Positions 32,661-43,667 of a stretch of DNA of 64,000 nucleotides are shown piece by piece; positions within the stretch are counted from its first letter, which is position 1; every line of letters starts with the position of its first letter. Made by a program: the position numbers and the translations under genes. The notes under the pieces are model-generated. The model had not been told where the DNA came from. It saw nothing but the letters and a program-made list of their open reading frames with translations, and searched no databases. Location of the stretch: contig CM042151.1 in NCBI GenBank assembly GCA_023376005.1, forward strand, positions 80,458,199 to 80,522,198, written 5' to 3'. This DNA is from Doryteuthis pealeii (taxonomy: Eukaryota > Mollusca > Cephalopoda > Myopsida > Loliginidae).

Positions 32661-33250
32661 TCCGCCCTGTCGGCTGTGGCGTTAGAATGCACCGACTGCA
32701 CCTCTGTAAAGGGGTAAGACTCCCCCAGTGGGGCCACCTGTTTGCTGTGGGTGGCAACCCGTGATGCTTAAGGATAGAGCCCTGGTGGATGAGCTGTTCA
32801 TGACATGCAATACTCCACTTTGGCCCTATCTTGGGCTAGACGGGCGGTCGGAGAGGCCCCCTCTGATCATTCGGCTGGTCACGTCACGCCCTAGCTCCTA
32901 TATGATTTTCCCAACCCTATTGCCCTTATGGCAAGCCCCAACCCCTTTTTATCATATGGGTGCTAGAAGGCGGTGTCTGCGGGTCTACATGTCCTGGGAA
33001 TGATGTTAAACTCTATCTGATGGTGAGGTTCCAGTTTTGGAGGTTTGGGGAATGTGGAGTACCCCTTCATCACCATTGCTCCCTGGTACACTCTGACCCG
33101 GAGTGGTAGTACCTGTTAGGGTCCCATCTATGGGTTAAATAGAAAAATGTATTTATAAAAAAATTGTATTATCCATTAAGAATTGATTTATTTCAAAACT
33201 TTATTGGCATTAAATGACCCACGGAGGTTGATATGCCGTAAAACAAAACA
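32660..33250 (+). repeat. repeat C, copy 3 (near full length)
   Basis: Contains CTGTCGGCTGTGGCG, AATGCACCGACTGCACCTCTG, GGTGGATGAGCTGTTCATGA, GGGCGGTCGGAGAGGCCCCC, ACCCGGAGTGGTAGTACCTG and the end GTTGATATGCCGTAAAAC. The open frame inside (32728-33003) is not conserved in the other copies. Confidence 0.8.
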
Positions 33251-33289
33251 AACCAATCTACTTTCTGTGATTTCTTTCAATAATGTCTG

Positions 33290-33420
33290 TTCATTTTGGT
33301 GGTTTTCCGAGGATGCGTGCAAGGTGCGTGTGGTTTGTTTGTTGTGTGTTCACTGACGTCGGGGTCTACCAATTTGTGGGGGCCTTGTTTTCGGATCTTT
33401 AGGTGAATGAAGTAAATCAG
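33290..33420 (-). mobile_element. possible LTR/primer-site junction
   Basis: On the minus strand, CCCCCACAAATTGGTAGACCCCGACG resembles an LTR end (CA) followed by a TGG-rich primer-binding/leader sequence of LTR retrotransposons. No gag or pol sequence is present. Confidence 0.3.
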
Positions 33421-34690
33421 AGTTTTGTATCCCACAGTTTAAATGTATGAGACTATGGAAATATAGTTTTCATAGAAAACAACAGAAAAAGACAAAATTG
33501 ATAAAAGAAACAACTTTATATACATTAATATCATATACAATTGGTATAATGATAGTCAATTGTTCTTTCATTGTGTTGCAGACTATGTGTCTGTAGGTAA
33601 TTGTGTTTGCAGAGTGCGTATGTATTGTTTATATTTTGTTACTGCTAGTCACTGTTTAGATGTGTCAACATTCTTGCAGTTTTGTTAAAACAATGTCTGT
33701 GATTGAAACTTGTGTCATATTGAGAAGGAGAGAGAGAAAAATATGAAACAAAAAAAGGAGACAGACCTGATTAATCATTTGTGTCTCCGGGCAGCGACCT
33801 CTCGCCATTGTGTTGAGTTGGGGAGACCATCCAGGCCGACTCTGTTGAGTTAGGAGAGCATCCGCTCCAACTCTAACTTTTCAGCTAAATGGGCCTTTTT
33901 ATAATTTTCTTTTGTAATTGTCTACATGATCATTAAGTTAAATTTAAAATCGGAATTTTCAAATATCAGCAGTTTTCTAATGACGTAGATATCAGATGAT
34001 TTTGTTACCCATGGCATTCCGATGACAATGCAGTTTTCTATTGACGTAGATATTGTCATTGGAATTTAAACCATTGTTTCTATTGTTGCTAAAATATTTC
34101 CAAACTAATTTTCATTCGATTCTCTTTTGTTTACCTAATTCTTAACATGACATACAATTGTAAAACTAGTTGTTTAAGATAACTTGATTATTTTAATTTA
34201 TTCAATTCCACATGCCGTAAAATATATAGGGGTCAATCCCTATAAAGATTACTAAATTATATTTTTTTAGTAGTGAGTTTTGAACCAAAAAAGTTTGGTT
34301 CTTACAATTAATGTAAGTTAAGTCCAAAGGATATGAAATAAATAGATCTTATGCTACTTCTATCTCGCTTTTTATTAGCAAAATAATTCAGATAGTTTTT
34401 TGATTTACAATGTTCTCCCAGATAAAATACAAATAAGAAATGAGACAACATAAATAAACTTAAAGGGTTAAGGTTAGCTCTAACTACAACCCTTTATATC
34501 ATTTATTTATGTTTGTTTTTTTTATTAAAAAAACTGAAATGGCATAGCGTAAATAAGGGCAGGAACCCAAGACAACTCTTGTAAAAGAGCACCACACAAA
34601 GAATTGTTAACATGTTAGTTCAAGAATTTCAAATTTTCAGGGATCTCTTGTATAAAGAAAAGTAACACTAGCGGCAGTACTCCTAGGTTT
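33420..34690. other. intergenic DNA, unassigned
   Basis: Contains a short inverted pair around ATGACGTAGATATCA (33980) and TTGACGTAGATATTGTCAT (34036), and a duplicated GTTGAGTT-GG-GA-CATCC unit (33812 and 33846). No gene was recognised. Confidence 0.45.
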
Positions 34691-34707
34691 GACTGGAGTT
34701 AACCGCA

Positions 34708-35128
34708 AATGTGGCAGACTGGTTAAGAGTTAAAGAAGTAAAACGAACGACAAGATATGAATAAAAGACTTGTATTAGATATAAAGCTTGCAAACTTTAG
34801 TCTCGTTTGCGGGCAAGTATATAATATTTATATAATATGTATATAATTGTCACTTAGCTGTTTATCCTGGGATATGGGGTATTAACGGAGCCCCTTGCTA
34901 CGGCCTTCTGATATAGTTCGGATATAGATGGACTTCTGTTTGCGTCCGACTCCGGTTCTGTTGAAGAATAGTGGGGGCAACCTTTGTACGGTCCGTTCCC
35001 TTTCGTTGTTGGTGCAGAAGAGATTGAGTCTCACACTTTTGGGTTTGGCGCCAAAGTATGCTGGCTCATGATTGGTTGGTTTGAAACAGAGGCTTGCAGA
35101 CAAGGGACGATAACCCCATACCCCAGAA
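34708..35128 (-). mobile_element. LTR-like element L, copy 2
   Basis: Homologous to 8072-8490 (see there). It has GTGGCAGACTGGTTAAGAG at the left and CGATAACCCCATACCCCAG at the right. Confidence 0.5.
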
Positions 35129-35129
35129 T

Positions 35130-35700
35130 TCTTAATATTTGCAGATGATAATATAATAAAAAGAATTTGATTTCTTCAAATCCACACATTTCAAAATATC
35201 ATAAGTCAAACCATGAAGCCTGTGCTGAATATCTTTTGCTTTTATATAACCCTGGATTTATTAGTACATTAGAGCATCCATACATTTTGAGTTAATACAT
35301 TAGAGCATCCATACATTTTGAGTTAATACATTAGAGCATCCATACATTTTGAAACAAAAATTTTAAAAACATCTACTGAAATATATTCTAATTTGGCAAA
35401 ATTGTATGTTGTTCTTCCCTTATCTTTACTTCACTGATGATATCCATATTTTCTGAAGAATTTAACCTTTTAGAATTTTCAGTGAGCTCTTGCAGTTGAT
35501 AGCAGAATTTAATTTCTTCATATCCAAACATTCTAAAACTTCTATTTTGGTAAAATTTATTCGAAGCATAAAAGCAAGAATTACTTTGAATTTCTTTAGC
35601 CCACTGCATTACTGAAGTAGTGAATCTCAAACTGGAAGTAAAATTGTCAACTTTCAATTATTGACTTTACTTGCACAATGAGTAAGTTTTTTTGGTTAAA
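35130..35700. repeat. duplicated segments and a 3-copy 30-bp tandem repeat
   Basis: 35270-35352 contains three copies of a unit ending TTAGAGCATCCATACATTTTG. The flanks resemble 22660-22760, 31780-31876 and 35460-35540 (CTCTTGCA-ATAATAGCAGAATTTAATT). No ORF is supported. Confidence 0.7.
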
Positions 35701-35764
35701 TCAAACTTAACAGACTTAAATTCCACCATCTTATGTAATCCTTTCGAATGAAAAAAAAATCAGT

Positions 35765-36050
35765 GAATTGACCAAATTTAATGAAATTTTCAGTGTTGAC
35801 ATATTAATGAATAAAAGATATAATGCACCAGTTATTCTATTTGAAAACTTTCACATTTTTTCAGGTCAGTTAACTTTGGAACATGTATCTTTGAGAATTT
35901 GTGTTATGCTTCAAAGATATGTGGTTCAAATTTAACTGACCTGAAAATATGTAAAAGTTTTTAAATGAAATAACTGGTGCTTTATAGCTTTTCATTTATA
36001 TATCAAAACTGAAAATTTCATCAAATTTGGTTATTTCCTTGATCTTCGTG
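35765..36050. repeat. repeat Q foldback
   Basis: The left arm has AATGAAATTTTCAGTGTTGA, CACCAGTTATTCTATTTG and TTTTTCAGGTCAGTTAA. The right arm is its reverse complement. A shorter version is at 41345-41512. The central GAACATGTATCTTTGAG / CAAAGATATGTGGTTC is palindromic too. Confidence 0.8.
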
Positions 36051-36077
36051 GTGGGGGTCCAGTGGCTTCAGCCTTGG

Positions 36078-36165
36078 ATCTTACAAGCTAATATTGATCC
36101 CAAGTAGCCATCCCCCAGTCAACACCTGCCCCCTCAATTCAAAAATTTAAAAAAATATAGAATGC
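36078..36165 (+). repeat. repeat I fragment
   Basis: TTGATCCCAAGTAGCCATCC, CCCAGTCAACACCTGCCCCC; matches the start of the unit at 53651. Confidence 0.6.
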
Positions 36166-36199
36166 CATGATTTTGTATCCAGAGCAGTGGTATGTATTC

Positions 36200-36800
36200 T
36201 TAAGATGCAATTTACACAATGCTGACTGAATGAAAATCATTCTGTAGATGTAGTTATGTGGGATGTGTGTAGGCATGGATAGGATTATTGAGGGTTAAAA
36301 TGGAGTTTCTATGTGCAAATAAGCTATGAGGTTGTGGAGAATGACCAACTGTGTTAAGTGGCAATTCTATGTGAAGAGTTTCACGAGTAATTAGTTCAAA
36401 TGTTCACCATGTGTGTTTTTTGTCCATCAGGCCAGGAAGAAAAGGATATGATGATGCATGGCTTTACAGTAAGCAGTTACTCGGTGACCTGTGTGGTTCC
36501 TGACTGTCCTACTTTTTGGCCATGATAAAATGTTTATCATTTCTAACAAGATTTTACTTACAGTGTAGCAATAATAATAATAATAATAATGATGAGTAAA
36601 AAAAAGTAGACATAACAGGGTGGGAAAAGTGATCCATTGGGAATTGTGCAAAAGATTAAAATTTTGAACATGTGTTATATGCACAAACCAGAATGTATCC
36701 TGGAAAATGAGAGACACAGAATCCTCTGGGATTTTGAAATAAAAGTGGATCACTTAATCTGTACCAGAAGATTATGACTTGTTATTGTTAGCAAGAAAAA
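36200..36800. other. intergenic DNA, no gene recognised
   Basis: (AAT)n at 36571-36590. The minus-strand frame at 36427-36753 crosses it and has no family features. Confidence 0.55.
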
Positions 36801-36809
36801 AATGACTTG

Positions 36810-37390
36810 TCAATTAGTGGACTTTGATATTCCAGCAGACCCCTGAGTAAAATTAAAGGAAATTGAAAAACTGGATAAATACCTGAACCTTGCTAGAGAA
36901 CTGAAAATTGTTGGATTTTGTGTCAAGTATTCCACTCTGTTACAAGTTGAATGCATAACTAACTCAAGAGTGTTGGTAGGTGGTTTATATACAGCTTTGG
37001 GTTATTCTATTATTAACTTTGGCAAGTTCACTTTCTGGGTTTTGATTGGCTGATGGTTTTCAGGGTGAGTAAAGATATGGATAAGTACCCACTCTTCAGC
37101 CATCACTTTGCACTATGCCAGCAGCATGCAAGAACTGTATTTAAGTTACAGCTTGCATGTTGTTCTTGTCTGCTAACTCAACAGTAGTTAGAATCCCACT
37201 GCGACGGTGAGTATTGTATTGTTTCTATGATATCTGAGGGATAACTTCTACAAAAATAACACTATTGAACACATGGTAATAGGGATTTATTTGGTGCAGG
37301 CACATACCTGGATCTATAAACTTTGTTCCAGCAAACCCTAAATTTCCCCCATGGCTGTACCAAATTTTCTTGGAATTTTTTATCTCTATG
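36810..37390 (+). pseudogene. non-LTR retrotransposon remnant split by a solo LTR
   Basis: The translation gives LVDFDIPADP-stop-VKLKEIEKLDKYLNLAREL, the better-preserved equivalent of MHSADHRVKMKENEKIDKYLDL at 48129. After LTR 36909-37252 the sequence continues with TGGTAATAGGGATTTATTTG, which matches 37640 onward. Confidence 0.6.
36909..37252 (+). mobile_element. solo LTR (family K), copy 2
   Basis: 344 bp, TGTTGGATTTTG...ATAACTTCTACA, with the exact 5-bp duplication AAAAT at 36904-36908 and 37253-37257. It contains an inverted CCAAT (GATTGGCTGATGG), a TATTTAAG box about 80 bp further on and GGTGAGTA near the end. No internal domain remains. Confidence 0.88.
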
Positions 37391-37499
37391 ATGGGAGTTC
37401 AAAGTTCACTACCTATTCACCTCAGAACTCCCTCTGTTCAAATAAAGTCATATTATTATTATTGTAATCTAAGTCCTTCTGCTCACTTTTAGTGAACTA

Positions 37500-37975
37500 T
37501 CAGTTTTTGTACTTTGGGTAGGATTGCAGTGGTGGGAGTGCTGCTATGAGTGGTTTAAAGTTGGAAAAGATTTAAAGGAAAGTAAAAAATTGGATAATTA
37601 CCTGGACCTTACTAGAGAACTGAAAAAGAAAATAGAACACAAGGTAATAGGTATTTATTTGGTCTAGGCTCATCCCTGTATATGTCCCAAAATAAAAAAA
37701 AAAGCTAAATGACTGTTTTATTTCAGAACAGATAGCAGGATGCAATTTGGGCCTAAGCATATAGTTCTCACAATGTAACTGGGATATCAATCATTGTTGA
37801 GGCCTTTGGAACAATTCTGAAGAACCGAGAGAAGTAACTGGGAGAACTGGAGAATTATTGAGACTGTACAGACTATAGTTCTGCTGAGATGGGTTAGAAT
37901 ACTGAGAAGAGTCCTCGAAAACTAAAGAGACTTGCTCTCACTTGGATTCCAGTAAAGCCTTAAAATAGTAAGTTT
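37500..37975 (+). pseudogene. non-LTR retrotransposon remnant, second copy
   Basis: Reads LDNYLDLTRELKKKIEHK, then, after an insertion-like segment and stops, ETVQTIVLLRWVRILRRVLEN. Same order as 47876-48129 (DLARE ... IQTTALL ... ILRRVLDT). Non-functional. Confidence 0.6.
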
Positions 37976-38008
37976 GTCTCTTTGAAGGCTACTAACTAGC
38001 TTGTTTGT

Positions 38009-38605
38009 CTGTTTATTTTGTTTTATGGCATATCAACCTCAGTGGGTCATTTAATGCCGACAATGTTTTGAAATAAATTCATTCTAAATGGATACTCAAT
38101 TTTTTCTAATAAACACATTTTTCCATTTTCTATTTAACCCATAGATGGGACCCTAACAGGTACTACCCCTCTGGGTCAGTGTGGACCTGGGAGCAATGGT
38201 GATGAAGGGGCACTCCATATTCCCCAGACCTCCAGAACTGGAACCTCACCATCAGATAGAGTTTAACATCATTCCAAGGACATGAAGACCCTCAGCCACC
38301 GCCTTCTAGCACATATATGATAAAAAGGATTGTGGGTTGCCATAAGAGCAATAGGGTTGGGACAATCATATAGGTGCTAGGGTTTGACATGACCAGTCGG
38401 TTAATTGGAGGAAGCCTCTCCAACAGTTCGTAAGGCCCCAAATAGAGTGTTGCATGTCACGGACTGCACAGCCTTCAGGATTCCATCCTTAACCATCAGA
38501 GGTTTCCACCCATGGCCAACAGGTGGCTCCATTGGAGTGGGGGTCTTACCCTCTGCAGAGGTGCAGTTGGTGTATTCCAAAGCCCCAGACAACAGGGCTT
38601 CTACT
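38009..38605 (-). repeat. repeat C, copy 4
   Basis: Reverse orientation relative to copy 3. It starts TTTATGGCATATCAACCTCAG and ends GGTGCAGTTGGTGTATTCC...CAACAGGGC. Confidence 0.8.
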
Positions 38606-39500
38606 AACTAGTGCTGATGTGAAAACTCACAAAGAGTATAGTTATAATAATGATAACTAATAGGACCTGTGGATATACCACAGTATGATATTTTAATTAT
38701 TACAATGTTTGATACATTGCAAAATAGTTCAATATTTAATTCTCTCTCACTCTTTCTAAAAAGTTTTGGACCATATGACTTTAAGGCACCCCTTTTGTGA
38801 TTTCGATTCGTGGGGACATTTTTTCCATTTACACAGTCAAAATCCAGTTAATTGTTAACAGACGAATTTTAGATTTTTAAAAAAATTATAAAACTAACCC
38901 CTAACCCTAACCCCTAACAAACAACCGGATTTTTATGGTGTAAATGAGAAAAGTGTCCCCACAAGTCAAAATCGCAAAAGGAGTGCCTTAAGGTCACATG
39001 GTCCAGATTTTTAAAAAATATTTACTTTGATGTGATGATAAAAATCTGTGTGGAGGTGTTTAAAATATCTACATAGATGTGCCAACAAAAATGTGACTCA
39101 GGAAATATCTAAGTTGGATCAGAAATTTTCTTGACAATGGCTTGCTAAAACATAGCATAAATCAAGGCAGGAGGCCAGGATGACAAGATTGAAATTACCA
39201 AAATATATTCTGTGATTCACAATTTCAATATTAAAAATAAAACAAACATATAACTTCTTTTTTTTTTCAATGAATTTTATGTTGGGTGTTTAAGTGATGC
39301 AAGACAATTTGGAATATTTCATTTTTAAAATTGTGTGAAATAAAATGATACAAATAAGAAATCTGTGATTAAGCAACAGCAGATAATCAGGATTTACATT
39401 TTTGCATTGCATCTTGAACAATTTGGATGGTCTCATTTTTAACCAGAGGGTGTTGCTGGATGGTAATGGATGGAAGATTTAGGAAAAAGCGTATAAATCA
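38606..39500. repeat. repeat S relative interrupted by a MITE
   Basis: 38606-38655 is a retrotransposon 3' tip (GATGTGAAAACTCACAAAG). 38660-38767 matches 58500-58620 (GTGGATATACCACAGTATGAT). 39360-39480 matches 58905-58990 (CAGATAATCAGGATTTACAT, GGTCTCATTTTTAACCAGAG). The MITE at 38768-39004 lies between the two halves. Confidence 0.7.
38768..39004. mobile_element. MITE family E, copy 1
   Basis: 237 bp; arms of about 100 bp beginning GGACCATATGAC and ending GTCACATGGTCC. A CTAACCCTAACCCCTAAC stretch lies in the middle. Homologous to 42536-42762. Confidence 0.85.
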
Positions 39501-39689
39501 AAATATGAGCAAAAATCAAACTATCTTTTTGGTACAAATAATGTTCAATATATATGCAATAATAATAAAAACAATTGTTGTCATAGATGCAGTGCCATAT
39601 CGAGATATTGATCTTGCTATGAAAAAATCAGAAATTATCAATAACTAAAAATCTGTTAATTTTAAGACTAATTTGATAGCATTTTTGGA

Positions 39690-39967
39690 TTCCTAGGACA
39701 AAAATGCTTTTAGAAACCAATTATTAGTTGTAGGGAAGCTCTAGAACTCATTTTACAGACAAAAATAGATTACAAAAAGACGCCATTTTTTTAAAATTTG
39801 ATCAATTTGGAGAGCTAAAAATCGACATAACTCCACCAATTTTTGGAATTGGAAGCTCAAATTTTTGGGATTATCTAATTCTATCATAGTCTACAATTGG
39901 ACACAATTTCAGAAAAATCGAAGGAGTTGGGGGACATGGCCTGGATGATTTAACATGGAATTACCCT
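39690..39967. repeat. repeat D, single arm
   Basis: Matches the right half of 45399-45842 (GGAGAGCTAAAAATCGACAT, GGCCTGGATGATTTAACATGG). Confidence 0.75.
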
Positions 39968-40167
39968 AAGGTAGATTTTTAGAAAAGAGTCCCAAATTTT
40001 TTTTTCATAATATCTTTTTTTATAAATGTAAATTCTGAATGTTTGGAATTTATTCATCTAAAAAAAATTTTCAATCTCACAAATATATTTGTTTTGAAGC
40101 TATTATAATATTTTGTGTTTTTTTTTGTGTTTTTTTTTGTTATTTTAGAAGTTTTTTTGTTTTTGTT

Positions 40168-40765
40168 TTGTTTTGTTTTACAGCATATCAACCTCGGTGG
40201 GTCATTTAATGCAGACAAAGTTTTGAAATAAATTCATTCTTAAGGGATACTCAATTTTTTTTATAAACACATTTTTCTATTTAACTCATAGATGGGACCC
40301 TAGCAGGTACTATCACTCCCGGTCAGAGTGAACCTGGAGCAATGGTGATGAAGGGGTGATCCACATTCCCCAGACCTCCAGAACTGGAATCTCACCATCA
40401 GATAGAGTTTATCTTCATTCCCAGAACATGAAGACCCTCAGCCACCACTTTCTAGCACATATATGATAAAAATGGTTGGGGCTTGCCATAAAGGCAATAG
40501 GGTTGGGACAATATTATAGGTGCTAGGGCTTAACGTGACCAGCTGACTGATCGGAGTGGGCCACTCCAAACACCTGTCTTGCCTGAGTAAGAGCCAAAGT
40601 GAAGTATTGCATGTTATGGATTACTCATCCACTAGGATTCCGTCCTTAAGCATCACAGGTCGCCACCCACGGCCAAGAGGTAGCCCCATTGTTGGGGTGG
40701 TCTTACCCCTCTGCAGTGATGCAGTCGGTGTATTTTAAAGCCCCAGCCAACAGGGTTTTATTGAA
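40168..40765 (-). repeat. repeat C, copy 5
   Basis: Same orientation as copy 4; it starts after a T/G-rich TGTTTTGTTTTACAG run. All family landmarks are present. Confidence 0.8.
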
Positions 40766-40969
40766 GTTTAACTAATTTATTGCAAATAAACTTGAACACC
40801 AAACTAAATTCTATGGAGAAAGAATGTTCACTAATAAATGAAGTAGTTGAATCGAGTTTAACAGACCTAAATTCCACTATCGTGTGTCACCCCGCCGAAA
40901 GAAAAAAATTCCCCAAATCAGGGAATTAACCGAATTTAATCACATTTTTAGTTTTGATATATCTCTATT

Positions 40970-41345
40970 AATAATGGAGATTCGCTTCCGGTTTTTATCT
41001 GTAACAAAAATTATGTCACTGCTTACATCACATTACCCAAAATCATCATAACATAGAATAAATACACCCAAAATTTGAACATGCAATATTAGACAGTCCT
41101 CATTGTTTTTTAAAACAAGCTTTAATAAATACATGACTGGTATTATATATCTATATATAGTTTGTTTTATCTTAATACATATTTAAAGTTTACATTTCAA
41201 ATTGTTTTATTTTTTGATCCTTTAATGAATTTGATGATTTTACTTACTTAGGGTACAAACTCGCTGACATTGAATTTTTTACTCCCACCCCTCAGGCAAT
41301 ATGTTTCAAAAATCTATTTTTACATTGCCTGGGGGCGTTTTTTCT
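40970..41345. repeat. AT-rich fragments related to 12895-13090 and 52440
   Basis: 40975-41030 (ATAATGGAGATTCG...TCTGTAAC) resembles the start of 52440-53066. 41190-41345 resembles 12895-13090. No gene. Confidence 0.45.
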
Positions 41346-41512
41346 TTTGTACTAGTTAATGAATAAAAGATATAATGCACCAGTTATTTTATTCAAAAAC
41401 TTTTACATTTTTTCAGTTCAGTTAACTTAACTTTGAACCACATATCTTTGAGAATCTGTGTTATACCTCAAAGATACATGATTCAAAGTTAATTGACCTG
41501 AAAAAATGTCAT
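41345..41512. repeat. repeat Q fragment with palindrome
   Basis: Shares TTAATGAATAAAAGATATAA and the inverted GAACCACATATCTTTGAG / CAAAGATACATGATTC with 35765-36050. Confidence 0.7.
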
Positions 41513-41537
41513 CATGATCATGTTGTACAAATTCCTA

Positions 41538-41540
<3 letters not shown>

Positions 41541-41592
<52 letters not shown>
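41541..41592. repeat. (CT)n microsatellite
   Basis: An uninterrupted CT run of about 22 units, then CTTCTCTCTC. Confidence 0.95.
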
Positions 41593-41835
41593 AGCACCTA
41601 TAGGCGCCTCAGGTACTGATAGTAAACTTGGCCTTTATCTCTTTTAGGCTGGGGGCAGGTGCTGCCTGGGGTAACGGACACCTGGGACCACTCGATTAAA
41701 TTTTACCTCACTTACCCGACCCTTGGGTGAGTGTTTGAGGTAAGTATGAGCCTCAGTGGAGAACCACTGAGCTCGATACTGTGAATTATAGCACCTCGGG
41801 CATTTTAAAATAAGGAACTCATTATTGACAAACAC
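41593..41835 (-). repeat. repeat I-related GC-richer block
   Basis: The reverse complement gives CCCCAGGCAGCACCTGCCCCC and CAGTACCTGAGGCGCC, matching the 53516-53787 unit. The rest (CCTCGGGCATTTT end) is unassigned. Confidence 0.5.
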
Positions 41836-42059
41836 CGCCTAGCTATTTCCTCTTATTTCCTTTAGAAGAATGTTTTGTCCAAAGTGATTTCAGGTTTGCA
41901 TTATGTTTTCCTGTTTTTCAATGCTGTTCTTTTTTTTTTTTTTTTTTGTATAATTCATTTTCTGTTTGTGTTATGTATTGAAAGAACAATAGAAGAAATT
42001 GTGTATACTGACAAAAAATTCTGACAATTTCTAAAACGTTTTAGAATTTTTATTCGTAT

Positions 42060-42100
42060 TTCTCTTTAACACGATACTTGAAAAAAAAGTAAGTAGAAAA
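42060..42100 (+). promoter_or_regulatory. candidate splice donor upstream of ZNF-D
   Basis: GATACTTGAAAAAAAA/GTAAGTAG; the A-run plus GTAAGTA resembles 3724 and 59733. It is 4.7 kb upstream of the ZNF-D acceptor. Possible 5' exon end; no transcript evidence. Confidence 0.25.
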
Positions 42101-42535
42101 GAATAAATACAGTGTTGCGTGTTCTCCGTGATTAATGTACACATCTCGTTTCTTGTATAATTCTGCTTAACTTTTTTCCACAAGAAATATGTTACTCAGC
42201 TGAATTTGTTTAAAATGTGACGATAACATAGAAGCACCAATGACGAGCGCACTTGTCAAAAACTTGATACGACACTATTTAACAACAAAAAAAAAATAAA
42301 TAATTTTTTCAATTAATCACAAGAAAAATAATTACGAGTAGAACTAAGAAATTATAAAAATACTTTAGATTAACGATGTCAATTAGTTATTTTTATGTTA
42401 ATCAAATTTATTGATTTTAACGGCATGTCAACCCATATGTTTTTAATGTCTTGGAGTTAGGGAATCACGTTCATTATTTTTGTGTATTTTTTCTAAAGAG
42501 ATTTTATTCATTTTTAAAATTGTTATTTATTTATT

Positions 42536-42762
42536 GGACCATATGACCTTTAGGCACCCCTTTTGCGATCTCGATTCATAAGGATATTTTTTCATTTACA
42601 CCGTCAAAATCCGGTTGTTAGTTAGGGTTAAGGGTTAGTTTTATAATTTAAAAAAACTCTAAAAATCGTCTGTTAACAAACAACCGGACTTGACAGTGTA
42701 AATGAAAAAAATGTCTTTATGAATCGAGATCGCAAAAGGGGTGCCTAAAGGTCATATGGTCC
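42536..42762. mobile_element. MITE family E, copy 2
   Basis: 227 bp almost perfect foldback, GGACCATATGACC...GGTCATATGGTCC, with a TTAGTTAGGGTTAAGGGTTAG centre. Flanked by TATTTATT on both sides, consistent with an 8-bp target duplication, although that flank is low-complexity. Confidence 0.88.
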
Positions 42763-42863
42763 TATTTATTTATTTATTTTGCATATGTGTAGTTGTTTAT
42801 TAAGAGGATCTTTTCTTACACACAGTCCTATTAAATACGAATCATTTTTAAACAGATATATTT

Positions 42864-43085
42864 ACACTCATAGATGGTTTCCTAACAGGTACTACCACAC
42901 AGGTGTATAGTGGACCTGGGAGTAATGGCAATGAAGGGATCCCTAGAACTCCATAACTGGTGCCTCGACATCAGATGTAGTTTAGTGTAATGCTCAGGAC
43001 ACCCTCTTTTTTATGAATAGAGGGGGTGTCTTGAAACTGTAGGGGGGGGGGTACAGACAGCATATTCTAAGCCTCACCAATAGAG
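42864..43085 (-). repeat. repeat C, partial copy 6
   Basis: CATAGATGG, AACAGGTACTACCAC, GTGGACCTGGGAGTAATGG, GATGTAGTTTAG; the second half is lost and a poly-G run follows. Confidence 0.7.
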
Positions 43086-43251
43086 TGATTAACCTAATTG
43101 ATTTTCTTTCGTTAATTTAATAATTGTTTTATTTCATCTAATGAAATATTAAATTTAAAGAATAATTGGAGTAAAATCTAATATAAAAGGATTTTCTTAA
43201 ATCATATAGAAACAAAGCTGTTGTAAATTTTTGCTTATATTTGTGTGTTTG

Positions 43252-43282
43252 TGTATATATATATATATATATATATATAAGA
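43252..43282. repeat. (TA)n microsatellite
   Basis: TA run directly before the foldback at 43341. Confidence 0.9.
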
Positions 43283-43340
43283 TTTTTTTTTGGGATGTTT
43301 GTTTATTTTTTAGAAGCATTGTTGAACAAAGTGTATATAT

Positions 43341-43593
43341 TAATATTTATATTTTTGCTTGAAGGCAATTACAATGCGCATATCGCATGAATTCGATAAT
43401 TATAGTAGATAATAATGACAAGTGAATTTTGCAAAGAATTACTCGGTGTGTAGAATATCGTACAGACTGTTTCAACTTTATTAAGTCTCATCAGTGATAT
43501 ATACTAACGATTTCCCTCCGACACTTGTCATTATTATCTTCTATAATTATCGAATTTATGCGATATGCGCATTGTAATTGCCTTCAAGCAAAA

Positions 43594-43603
<10 letters not shown>
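43341..43603. mobile_element. foldback element, ~90-bp arms
   Basis: The left arm TTTTTGCTTGAAGGCAATTAC... through GATAATAATGACAAGTG is the reverse complement of CACTTGTCATTATTATC... through GTAATTGCCTTCAAGCAAAAA. The centre contains TTTCAACTTTATTAAG. (TA)n lies on both sides. Confidence 0.85.

Positions 43604-43634
<31 letters not shown>
43604..43634. repeat. (TA)n microsatellite
   Basis: TA run between two foldback elements. Confidence 0.9.
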
Positions 43635-43635
<1 letters not shown>

Positions 43636-43667
43636 AAGTACGATGAGGAAATTAATCTGACAGTATG

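Noticed and set aside
32728..33003. 91-codon frame with a plausible look
   Set aside because: Lies inside repeat C and is not kept open in other copies (38009, 40168, 49893).
35270..35352. Possible CRISPR-like array
   Set aside because: Three contiguous 30-bp copies without unique spacers, in an animal genome: simple tandem duplication.
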